Origin: Montifringilla adamsi
Lineage: Eukaryota; Chordata; Aves; Passeriformes; Passeridae
DNA: 64,000 nt
Direction: 5' to 3'
NCBI GenBank assembly: GCA_017590115.1
Contig: JAGGNK010007115.1
Coordinates: 1,907,967-1,971,966, forward strand
Below are positions 23,575 to 33,149 of this stretch, piece after piece (within the stretch, counting starts at the first letter, position 1; each line of letters opens with the position of its first letter). A program made the position numbers and the translations under genes. Below the pieces are notes generated by a model. The model ran no database searches and had not been told where the DNA came from. It was given only the letters and a program-made list of their open reading frames with translations.

Positions 23575-23800
23575 AATTCATGGAATCATGGAATGGTGTG
23601 GGTGGGAAGAGACCTTGAAGATCATTTTGTTCCAACCCCAATGCTTCCCACTATCCCAGGGTGCTCCAAGTGTCCAAGCTGGCCTTGGACAATTCCAGGG
23701 ATGAGGCTGCCACAGATTTTCTGGGAATCTGGGGCCTTGCCACCTTCCCAGCCAGAAATTTTTTCCCAATATTCCATTTAAACTTTCCCTGTGGCACAGA
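23575..23800 (-). mobile_element. CR1 LINE 3' end
   Basis: Starts at the reversed terminus ('aatcatggaatggtgtgggt'), then 'gggaagagaccttgaagatc', 'gggtgctccaagtgtccaag' and 'ttggacaattccagggatga'. This is one of the clearer CR1 copies in the window. Confidence 0.88.
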
Positions 23801-24747
23801 AGCCCCATCCATGTGCCCTGGACATGCAGCATCCCATTCTCCAGGAACCTCGGATCACTTCCCAAATCCTTCTGAGATCCCAGGAGTGGGCACTGAAAGG
23901 AATTCATTGCTTAAAATGAGCTGGGAATTTCATCCCAGAGTTAAATTTCAGTCAAATTCCCATTCTTGGGAATTTTGTATCTGGTTTGGAGAAGGAAAAG
24001 CATCTTAAAATCCAACATTATTGACTCATCCTCTGCCACACTTCCTGCAAATCTGGCTTTGGGAAAAGCTGGAATTTTGTGGATGGAGGGGATCCGTGTA
24101 GAGCAGGAGCTGGGAGCTGCTTTGATCTCATTCCAGGCTGGCTCCTGTCTCCCATGGGATGATGGTGCTGAGGATTTTGGGAATATTTGGGTTCAGAGGC
24201 TCTGGATATCCCAACCAGATGTGTGGAGCTGTTTGGTATTGGAGCTTCTTGCTGATCCAGGTTTTTCTTAGGGATAACTCGCCCTTGGGAAGCCAATTTC
24301 TTTTGGAATTGGATTCAGTTGGTTTTAAACTTTGGTAAAACTTAGATTTTGGCTGTGGAGATGCTGGATTTGGATGATTTTTCCTAGAAATGGGATATTT
24401 ATCCCTGAAAACAATCCCTGCTGCTGTGGGTGATGTGGGATTTCTGCTTTTCCCCGCTGCTTTCCCAGGCTGTGTCCATTAAATCCCAGAAAATCTCTTG
24501 TCCCTGCTCCCCGTGACACTTCCACCTGATTTTTCCTTTCTCTTTATCCTTCCATCCCCTCTCCTGCCTTTCCCTGCTCCACTTTTCCCAGGAGTTCAAC
24601 CCCTGGTCACAGCCAGGTCAGAGCAGGATTGAAACGAGGCCAGGCTTTGTCCCAGTTGGAAAATGAGGAATATTTTTGCTCTTGGAAAACATTCCTGATG
24701 TCACTTTGTGTTAGACACGACAGCACCGCCGGCACATTCCCGGTGTG

Positions 24748-24855
24748 TGCTGGAAAATGAGGGATTTCTGCTGAAAAGGAGGGATTTCTGCTGGAAAAGG
24801 AGGGATTTCTGCTGGAAAAGGAGGGATTTCTGCTGGAAATCAGGGATTTCTGCCT
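24748..24855. repeat. 21-bp minisatellite (about 5 copies)
   Basis: The unit 'gagggatttctgctggaaaa' plus g repeats head to tail, with three central copies nearly identical. It generates spurious open frames on both strands. Confidence 0.85.
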
Positions 24856-24859
24856 TTTC

Positions 24860-27040
24860 CAAGAGAAACCAGGTGCTCAGCAGGCAGGAATTTCTCCTCT
24901 GCTGCTTTTCCGTGTTATTCTTCCTGGGAAAAATCTCACTTTCAGGGAGAAGGGATCGCTGGGAATGGGAGAGTTTAAAACATGTTGGGACTTGAGGATT
25001 TGGCCACAACCAAAATCCTGTTTTATTCCTATTGGGATTTTTGGGAATCATCTAAAATCCCATGGGATTTAAGGCTGAGGAGGAGGGAAAAGAGCATGGA
25101 ATGTTTGGATTGGGATCCAAGGTTGGGATCAGCCTAACCTGGGCTGCTGATCCCTGATCCCAGGGATCCCAAATCCCCCTTTTCCATGGAGCACAGGCTG
25201 GGAATGCAGCTGTGCCAAGGGCTGCTGCATCTTCCACAATTCCACCCCAAAATTCGGAATTCCAGCCTCATCCAGCCTCACAGATGCTGGGATTTCCCTG
25301 GATTTGTGATGTTCCCCAGGGCATCCAAAATTCCATGGCTGATCTCCCATCCAAAGGGACTGGAAAACAGCAGAAAAATTCCTTTGATTCCCAAATCCAG
25401 GCCTGGATTCCCAATTCCTCCAGGGATCTTTAGGAGGGAGCAGCGGTTTTGGAGCTGTTTTGTAGGGCAGGATCAGGACAATTCCAGCATTTCCATGATC
25501 CAAGGTTTCTTTAGGAATATTTTGGTGATAATTATTCCCCATTCCCAGCACTTCCAGACTCTCCAGGAGCTGCTGAATCCTGGGAATTTGTCTCCAGCTG
25601 CTCAGAGCCATAAATATGGAATTTGTGTCAGCTTTATCCCTTTGGATTGGCACCCAGAGGAGGGAAAGTGCCTGATCCAGCATTTCTGTCCTGGAAAAAA
25701 ATCCCAAAGCCAGCGATTTTGGATGTCAGGAAATCCTTTGGTGTCCAAGGCTGTCATTTTGATCTCCTCTGATTTTCCTTTCTGAGTGGAAAGAAGGGAA
25801 TGTGCCCTGGAAATCTGGGAAGCGCTGGGAAAATGCTGGGAAAATAAATTTTTTTATCATCCTCTTTGGGAATTAAAAAAAAAAAAAATTCTGGGAATTT
25901 TGAGAATTGAATTTGAGGGGAGAAGGGTCCATGTCTTACCAGTGGGAATACTGGGATGCACTGGGTCACTGTGGAATCCCTGGAAGAGGAGGAAGCAGCA
26001 AATTCCCACTTCTTCCTCCTGCACAGCTTAAAAGTGGTTATGGAAGGAATTGGGAAAAAGGGAGGAAAATCCAGCTGGGAGCTCTGTTCATTCCCAAGCC
26101 ATAAAATTCTGGAAAACAGGGACTTATAGGGCAACACTTGGAATGATCCCACTTTGTGGAATTAATGGGAAGGTTTTTTTTTAATTTTTAAATCCATTTC
26201 CAAGAGGAGAAATTTTCCCTTCAGCAAAAGGGAAAAAAGATTCCAAACCCTCTGGCTCCTGGAGCATCCTCATTTTCCAGCCCAGCAGAGTTGGCAAAGC
26301 TGCTGGTTTTCCTTCATTTCCCATTTCTCCCGGTAAAATAAGGATTGGGAAGTGACAGGTGTGAAGTGGGAAAGGCCTGGGATAGAGCTCTGGCATTCCA
26401 GCTCCTTCTCCCATTGGATTTGCCTCTTCCCAGTTGCTCCCTGCTAGAAATGTTGCTCCAAAGGGAGATTTGAATGGGAAGTGGGAACAGGAGTGTGCCT
26501 GGATGTCCCTGTGCTCGTCACTGAAAATTCCAGGAATCCTCATGGATGCAATGGATGAGGTTAAAGCGCAGGGGTGGCTCCCACCTGCAGAATTCCCTAT
26601 TAATTAGTGGGAATTAAGGAGTGGTCTCTGCATGGAGGCAGGAGAAGGATTTTCCCACCATCAGCTGGGTCGTGCTTTTTGCCAGGAGTCAAAGGCAGGC
26701 TTGGATCAGAGAATTCCAAGAGATCTAAAATCGCTTTTTTTGACTTGGCTTCTAAAACAGGGCACAGAAAATCCTGTGCTGGAGAATTCCATGGAATTCT
26801 GAGGTGCTGCAGGGAGGGAGAGTTTGGGAAAGGCACCTTCGAGTCAGGAATGGGGAATCATCATCCAGGAGCAAAAGCTGGGCTGGGAGGGAGATCCCTG
26901 GATAAAACCATCCAGGATTCAAGGATGGGAATTCCTGCATCCAGCCCCCACGGAAGCCTCTCTCCCTGCTCCATTCTCGTTCCATAAGGAAAGCTTCTTC
27001 CTAACCCTGGATTTGGGATGGGTGCAAATCCAAAATGCCT
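24860..27040. other. CACNA1H: Giant intron: no gene seen
   Basis: Unique-looking ggaat-rich sequence with small A/T homopolymer runs (25,876-25,889 poly-A). No coding, RNA or transposon feature could be supported. Confidence 0.45.
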
Positions 27041-27063
27041 TGGGCTGGGGGAGGCAGCACCCG

Positions 27064-27120
27064 ATGGGATAATGGGATGGGATAATGGGATAATGGATGG
27101 GATGATGGGATGGGATGGGG
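27064..27120. repeat. gggat/gggataat simple repeat
   Basis: A short array of tgggataa and tgggatgg words, a microsatellite-like tract at the edge of a GC-rich patch that precedes the AT-rich block. Confidence 0.8.
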
Positions 27121-27449
27121 ACAAGGCTTTTCTTTCACCACCGCCACCTGCCCAGCCATTCCCAGCCCCTGGCACAGCCCGGAGCCTCTGGAATTGTCCC
27201 AGGCGCAGAAACCCGAGCGGGCTCTTTAATCCTCGGCTGCGCCAGGGAAAATCTCAAGGTCACAGCGAGGCTTCGGCTCCCCCCGCCCCTGGAATCTTTC
27301 CTTTTATGTGGGAAGTGTCGGGATGGCTCCTGGCCAGCTGCTGGTGTCCCTGTCCCCTCCTCCATCCCGGGAACCGCCGCTCCATGGGTGTCCCCGAAGG
27401 AATGTCCTGGGGGGGATGAGCAGAGCCAGCCCAGGGCACTCAGCTCTAT

Positions 27450-27955
27450 CATATAAAACCTTTAAAAGCTCTAGAAAAATATAAATTATTAAATATAAAT
27501 AAATGTAAATATAAATATATTTTTAAATTTTAAAAAATTATATGATTTTATAAAGATTTATATGATTTATAAATCATATAAATCTTTCTAAAAGAAAAGT
27601 TTTATCAAGTTAGATTTTATTACTTTAGCTGAGTTAATAGCTAACCTATTAAGTTCCCGTAAGAAAAAGATTCTAAGAATGAAAATTAGTTTACGTAGCA
27701 ATCTATTCTTGTAAGAAAAAACAGATTATGCCTAAAAAATATATCACATGAAAATTCATTTAAAAAATATATCACATGAAAGTTTATATAAAAGAATTAT
27801 CTAGAAAAAGTTTAATAAACGTATACACTAGCTATTTACCTACCAATAAACTAAATTTTAGTAGATTGCTGACTAATTAAATTTAACACAGAACCTTTAA
27901 TATTCCTATAAATATAAGTTAGGTAAATAAAAATTCAGCCTCTCTACATTAAAAA
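27450..27955. other. AT-rich block, possible solo LTR or other insertion
   Basis: About 500 bp of very AT-rich sequence interrupt an otherwise GC-moderate intron, with sharp edges on both sides. It contains a 36-bp perfect palindrome (27,552-27,587), a TATA-like tatcatataaaa at the left edge, aataaa near 27,843, and a direct repeat of 'taaaaaatatatcacatgaa' (at about 27,732 and 27,762). The right flank (27,960-28,030) has a different style and carries a small inverted repeat (atcaga/tctgat). The TATA and polyadenylation-like signals would fit the long terminal repeat of a bird endogenous retrovirus, but I could not fix TG...CA ends or a target-site duplication. No retroviral genes are present. 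Confidence 0.4.
27552..27587. repeat. 36-bp perfect palindrome in the AT-rich block
   Basis: The 36 bases read identically on both strands; the left half is aaagatttatatgattta. Allowing one mismatched pair (27,551/27,588), the symmetry extends to 27,546-27,593. It could extrude as a cruciform or form an RNA hairpin. Confidence 0.9.
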
Positions 27956-28694
27956 ACCCCAAATGTCTCGGCCATCTCTGTACTACGAGGTGGGAGCATC
28001 AGATAAACCAAGATCCTTGTCTGATAACCCATTCCTGGTGGGCTCCATGGAATTATTTGGAATGAGATAAGGATTGGGCTTGGAATAACCTGATCCAGTG
28101 GAGGGGATAAATATCTGTGTTCAGAGCTGGAGCTGAGCACGATCCAAACCACAGCTCCTCTTTTCCACAGCTTGGGAAATCTTGGAGAGGCTGGAGCAGG
28201 GGGAATTCCGCGTGCCGGGGTCTCCAGCTGCATCCCATCCCACGCGGAGCCATCCCGAGGTGCCTGCAGAGCGGGAATGCTCGGCAGCCGGGGCGGGGTG
28301 GGATCCCTGCTCCCCAGGAGCTCCCCAAAGCCCCGTGCTGATCCCAGGGAAGGGAACAGGGCAGGGACAGCTGCACGGCAGGGACGGCAGCCAGGGCAGG
28401 AATGTCGCCGTGCTCCCGCTGCCAAGGGCAGGCCCGGCCCAGCGGGATTCCCACCGTCCACACCCCGGCGTGGGATGGGAGCAGCTGGATCCCAGCCCCC
28501 TCTCCAGGCTCATGGAATGCTGCTGGGGTGGGAATTGCTGGGTGGGAAGGAGCAAAGCCCATCCCAGAGCGCCTTTGGAGTCACCCAGGTCCTGCTGGGG
28601 CTTCCCTGAGGCCTTCTGGGGGGTCTCAGTTGGGAAGGGCCAGCCTCCCTTGGGAATCCAGGGAATATCAGTGTGTGTGTCCCTGTTTGGATCC

Positions 28695-28910
28695 TCCTGG
28701 AATGCCACAGGGGTTCTGTGCCAGGCTGGGAGGGGAGCCCTGGCACAGATTCCCAGAGAAATTGGGGATTCCCTATCCTGGGAGTGTCCAAGGCCAGGCT
28801 GGACGAGGCTTGGAGCAATTTGGGATAGTGGAAGGTCCCTGCCCATGGAATTGGAGGAGCTTTAAAATCTCTTCCAACCCAAACCATTCTGGGTTTGGTT
28901 TTTTTTTTTT
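28695..28910 (+). mobile_element. CR1 LINE 3' end
   Basis: Forward CR1: 'ggcacagattcccagagaaa', 'gtgtccaaggccaggctgga', 'gaggcttggagcaatttggg' and the terminus 'cttccaacccaaaccattct'. It is followed by a T run (28,897-28,913). Confidence 0.88.
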
Positions 28911-29550
28911 TTTGCTGCTGCAAATCCCGCTGTGATCCCGCTCTGCTCCCATCCTGGTGCGCCTGGACACAGGGACATGGGACACTCCGTGTCACCAGGG
29001 CTGTCCCAGCTGCCCCTGGAGAAGGAGCCGGATCCATTTGTAACTTTAAATAGGATTTGGGGAAGCAGAGGAGAGCTCCTGATGTGTGAGAAATCCATGG
29101 AAATCAAAGCAGGGGAGATTCCGTTGTGCAAACTGGGAGATTCCCACCCCTGGAGCTGGGAGATTCCTGCCTCTGGAGCTGGACTCATCCTGATGGGGGA
29201 ATACAGGATTTTTCCAGAAGTTTCCTTCCTCCTCTTCAATCCCTCCTTTTGGGATTGCTCTGGTTTGACTGGGAGGCCTCATTGCTGATTTCTTATCCCC
29301 ATGGATATTCCCAGCTCGGAATTCCTGCTGGAATGACTCAGTCCCTGCCTTAACCTCAGCCTAAAACTTCCCTGATGCTCCCACCCTGCAATTCCCAGCT
29401 GGATTTCACATTTTGGGATGCACTGGAAGAGATTTTATGGCTGAGAGGTTTTTCCCAGCAGAGAAGTAAATTCCAATCCTCATTTCCTTGGTGTATTCCC
29501 ATTTTCCTCTGTGTTCCATCCCTTCTCCCTGCTGGCAGCTGGGATGTCTG

Positions 29551-29950
29551 ATCCATGGGGAATGTTGGTGTTCCATGGGGAATGCTGGTGTTCCATGGGG
29601 AATGCTGGTGTTCCATAGGGGAATGTTGGTGTTCCAAGGGGAATGTTGGTGTTCCATAGGGGAATGCTGGTGATCCATGGGGAATGTTGGTGTTCCAGGG
29701 GAATGTTTGTGTTCCATAGGGGAATGTTTGTGTTCCATAGGGGAATGTTGGTGTTCCATGGGGAATGTTGGTGTTCCATAGGGGAATGTTGGTGGTCCAT
29801 GGGGAATGCTGGTGTTCCAAGGGGAATGTTGGTGTTCCATAGGGGAATGCTGGTGATCCATGGGGAATGTTGGTGTTCCATGGGGAATGCTGGCATTACC
29901 ATAGGGAATGTTGGTGATCCATAGGGAATGTTGGTGTTCCATAGGAAACG
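29551..29950. repeat. ~20-21-bp minisatellite (about 19 copies)
   Basis: Units like 'ggaatgttggtgttccatag' plus g vary at a few positions (gctggt, gatcc, catagg). Mixed 20- and 21-bp units let reading frames stay open on both strands for up to 200 codons (for example 29,406-30,008 minus), which are artefacts of the repeat. The two halves ggaat and attcc are inverted, so each unit is partly self-complementary. Confidence 0.95.
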
Positions 29951-30194
29951 GTGGCACTGCTGTTGCAGTTTGCTCCCTGCTCCCATTATCCCACCTGCAT
30001 TTTTCCATGCCCTTGAGCCAGGATTTGCTGCTGAGTTTGGCTTGGGAGCCTCATGGTTGGGATGACAACACAGGAACTCAGGTCAAGAATCCTGGGAGAG
30101 GCTCAGGGCCAGCTGTGGAGGTGATTCCCAACATCTGGCCTGGCTAAACACGGCACAGAATCCCCCTGGAATGGGCCAAACTGGGAAATTCCCA

Positions 30195-30345
30195 CTCCTG
30201 ATGGCTCTTTCTTGAGCATTTCCCACCTCTGGAGGTATCCAAGGAATACCTGGATGTGGCCCTCACTGCTCTGGGCTGACAAGGTGGGATCAGCAATCCT
30301 GGAGGGCTTTTCCAACCTCAGTAATTCCAGGATTTTATGGAGAGG
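30195..30345 (+). mobile_element. CR1 LINE 3' end, older subfamily
   Basis: 'acctctggaggtatccaagg', 'aatacctggatgtggccctc' and 'gagggcttttccaacctcag' follow CR1 3' order, with clear divergence from the other copies. It probably comes from another subfamily. Confidence 0.8.
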
Positions 30346-30974
30346 GAAGCACTGCTGGAGGTATTTCTGTCCCCGTGTGCTCTGGGCTTTGCAGCAATCC
30401 CAGTTTTTTTTTTCCTGGATTTCTGGTGCTATCCAGTAGCCAGCGGGTTTCATCCCCAGCCAATCTTCCCTCTGGATCTCACAGAATCTCTCCTTCAGCC
30501 CGAATTCCAAATAAACATTGCCATGTTTGGAAATCTCCCTGCTGGGCCCCCCCTTTCCTCCCGCAGGAACTTTGGCTGGAGGGTGACTCATCACAATCCC
30601 TTCCCAAACAGCAGAAATTCCCAACGGAGCCGCCGGCCGGGATCCGCAGGGGCCTTTGGATACCACAGAATCCCAGCCATTCCCACCCCTTTGGCCTCCA
30701 GATGGATTTTCCCAATTTTTCCCCCATTTTTCCCCCCCATTTTTGCATTTTCCAGGGCACTGGGAGCTCCTTTGCCAGCAGCAGGAGGAGCAGCCTGGAT
30801 CTGCCATTCCATGGGGGGATCCCAAGTTTGGGAACATCTTTTTCCCACTTCAGCTCTTTCCAAGGCACTCCCAGGCTGGGTTTATCCCTCTTTTCCTCCG
30901 TGGAGTGGATTTTAATGGAAAAATTCACTATCCTTGGAATCCTCCTGAGCAGGGGCTTGGGGAGGCAGCTGAGA

Positions 30975-31105
30975 ATAACAATTAGTGCTGGTCAGCCTGG
31001 CTCATTAATTAATTAATTAATTAATGAGCTGCAAATTACACTTAGGTGAGGGATAACCTTCGAGGTGTAATTAGAGGGGTGCAGTAATTAGCCAGGCTGG
31101 GGTGG
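30975..31105. promoter_or_regulatory. Homeodomain-site-rich nested inverted repeat
   Basis: A 30-bp perfect palindrome made of attaatt repeats lies at 31,000-31,029. Outer arms cagcctggct (30,993-31,002) and agccaggctg (31,090-31,099) are also inverted, as are aattacac and gtgtaatt between them. Many TAATTA/CAATTAG cores, typical homeodomain binding sites, fall within 120 bp. This is a candidate enhancer or structural element; function is inference. Confidence 0.4.
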
Positions 31106-31264
31106 AGGGGAGAATTCCCAATCCAGGCTGGGATCCAAAGCTGCCTTTGGCAATCCATAGGGATAAATCTCCGCTGCTTCTGAGGGGACGGAATCAATCA
31201 GATCCAGCCCCAAAATTCCAAAAATAGGAGAGATGGAGGCATAATGAAGCAGCAGTGGTGAAGG

Positions 31265-31390
31265 CAGGGTGGATTTATGGGATTTTGGGAAGGAATTCCT
31301 CCCTGGAAGGGTGGGGAGGTCCTGGCACAGATTCCCAGAGAAGCTGTGGCTGCTCCTGGATCCCTGGCAGTGTCCAAGGCTGCTGTTCCA
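31265..31390 (+). mobile_element. CR1 LINE fragment
   Basis: Forward CR1: 'ggcacagattcccagagaag', 'ctgtggctgctcctggatcc', ending near 'ggcagtgtccaaggctgctg' without the 3' terminus. It lies head-to-head with the next CR1 about 110 bp away. Confidence 0.82.
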
Positions 31391-31503
31391 TCCTTGTGGA
31401 TTGGGGTTTTCCTTACTCTGGGAATGCTGGGATGAGTCTGGCTTGTCCCTGGCGTTTCTCTTTGGACACTTCCAGAGAGTCCCAGAGGATTTGGGGGTTC
31501 CCT

Positions 31504-31800
31504 GAATCATGGGATGTTATGGAACCACAGAGCCATGGAATGCTTTGGGTGGGAAGGGACCTTGAAGTTCATCCATTCCATTCCATGGCAGGGACACCTC
31601 CCATCATCCCAGGGTGCTCCAAGCCCTGTCCAGCCTGGCCTTGGGCACTGCCAGGGATCCAGGGGCAGCCACAGCTGCTCTGGGAATTCCATCCCAGCCC
31701 CTCCCCACCCTCACAGGGAATAATTCCTTCCTCAAATCCAATTGAAATCTATTTATTCCCTCCTGTCCCGACCCTGGTAAAAGTCTCTTTCCATCATCCC
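31504..31800 (-). mobile_element. CR1 LINE 3' region, longest clear copy
   Basis: Begins at the reversed terminus ('gccatggaatgctttgggtg'). It runs through 'gtgctccaagccctgtccag', 'gggatccaggggcagccaca' and 'gctgctctgggaattccatc', and ends near a pyrimidine-rich 'tccctcctgtcccgaccctg'. The 328-codon + strand frame at 31,255-32,241 runs across this element and is not a gene. Confidence 0.9.
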
Positions 31801-32007
31801 TCCCAGTTCCAGAGCCATGATTTTGGAATATTCCTGGGATATTTCACCAGAGCTGCTTCAGCTGATGAGATCAGGGGCTGCCAGGAGCTCCCATCCCTTT
31901 TACCCATTGCTATTCCTGGAAAACACGATTTTCCAAGGCTTGGGAGCTGCATTTGGGCAGTTCCTTTAAATAACCCTGATGATAAAGCGTTATCCATGGA
32001 AAGGCCA

Positions 32008-32490
32008 TCTGTTCCTTGTGCTCCCAGAGCAACTCCTCACGCATCCCTCCCTCCTTCCAGCATTCCCAAAGTTTCCAGCTCAGGCTCTCCCCCACCTGTC
32101 CCACCCATTCCAAACTTTTTTTCCAACTTTTTGCGTGCCCCAAGTCCAGCTCTGCTTGGAGGAAAGGTTGGATCTTCACCTGAAGTGCCAGGAGCTGCTT
32201 CCCTTGGAATTCCTGTCTCATTCCACAGGGCTCTGGAATGATCTGTTCCCTGTGTTCCCAGACTGTGCAGGGCAACTCCTCCCCACATCCCTTCTTCCCT
32301 CCAGCTTTCCCAAAGTTTCCACCTTGGGCTCTCCTACCTGTCCCACCCATCCAAGTCCTTCCAGGCTATTTTTTTCCCAGTTTTTTGTGTGCCCAAAATC
32401 CAGCTCTCCTTGGAGGAAAGGTCACTCTCTGCCCCTGAAGTGCCGGGATCTGCTTCCCTTGGAATTCCAGCCTCGTTCCACAGGGCTCAC
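32008..32490. repeat. Tandem duplication of a ~240-bp segment
   Basis: Two diverged copies (about 32,008-32,245 and 32,246-32,490) share blocks in the same order: 'cccaaagtttcca', 'acctgtcccacccat', 'ccagctctgcttggaggaaa', 'ctgcttcccttggaattcc' and 'attccacagggctc'. A weaker partial third copy may lie at about 32,745-32,830. The duplication is old, judging from many differences. Confidence 0.8.
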
Positions 32491-32990
32491 GTGGGGCTGG
32501 GCTGGAGCAGGGGGAGCAGTTAACCTTAATCAGGGCAGCCAGAGGAAAGGTTGGGAAGTAATTCTGCTGGAATGTTTGGATTCGGAGAGCTGACATTAGA
32601 GCGAGTAAATGTCAGAGGGAGTTTAAACAACGGAACAACTCTTGGAGGGCCACGTTTTCCTCTGGTGGATTTCCAGAAATCCGCTTCCTTTGCACCCAGA
32701 ATTTCTAAGCAGGGCTTGTATTCCCACTTGGAATTCTGGCCATGAACCTGCTGCTCCTTTTCCCCCTGCAGCCCAACTTTTCTTCGGACCCCACTTGTGT
32801 TTTCCCAGTTTTTTCTACCTTTCTGTGTTGGCTGGGTCCCTCTCCAGTGCATTTTCCACTGATCCCACCCTCACCCCACTATTCCATCAGTCCATGGCCA
32901 CTTCCCGAGCTGTGTGTTATCCTGGGATAACAACTCACCAGTCCAGCCATGGACATCCCTCAATTTGCTCCTCCCAACTTAGAATTTGGG

Positions 32991-33140
32991 GGGATCCATC
33001 CTCCAGGAGCTGGATCCATCCTCCAGGAGCAGGATCCCCCCTCCAGAAGCTGGATCCCCCCTCCAGGAGCAGGATCAATCCTCCAGGAGCTGGATCCCAC
33101 CTCCAGGAGCAGGATGCAGCCCCCACGAGCTGGATTCCCA
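32991..33140. repeat. ~21-bp minisatellite (about 7 copies)
   Basis: Units of the type 'ggatccatcctccaggagct' alternate with copies having cccc for ccat and agca for agct. Period-21 arrays keep all frames open, explaining the Ser/Pro/Gly-rich frames. Confidence 0.93.
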
Positions 33141-33149
33141 CTCCCAGCT

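Noticed and set aside
27450..27955. Mitochondrial insertion or viral gene fragment in the AT-rich block
   Set aside because: No tRNA, rRNA or conserved protein frame is visible, and stops are dense in all frames. Only LTR-like signals remain as a weak suggestion.
29406..30008. Possible CRISPR-like array at the 20-21-bp repeat
   Set aside because: The units are contiguous with no unique spacers, and the DNA is vertebrate.
31255..32241. 328-codon + strand frame inside the intron
   Set aside because: It runs through a forward CR1, a reversed CR1 and half of a local duplication. It has no known domain.
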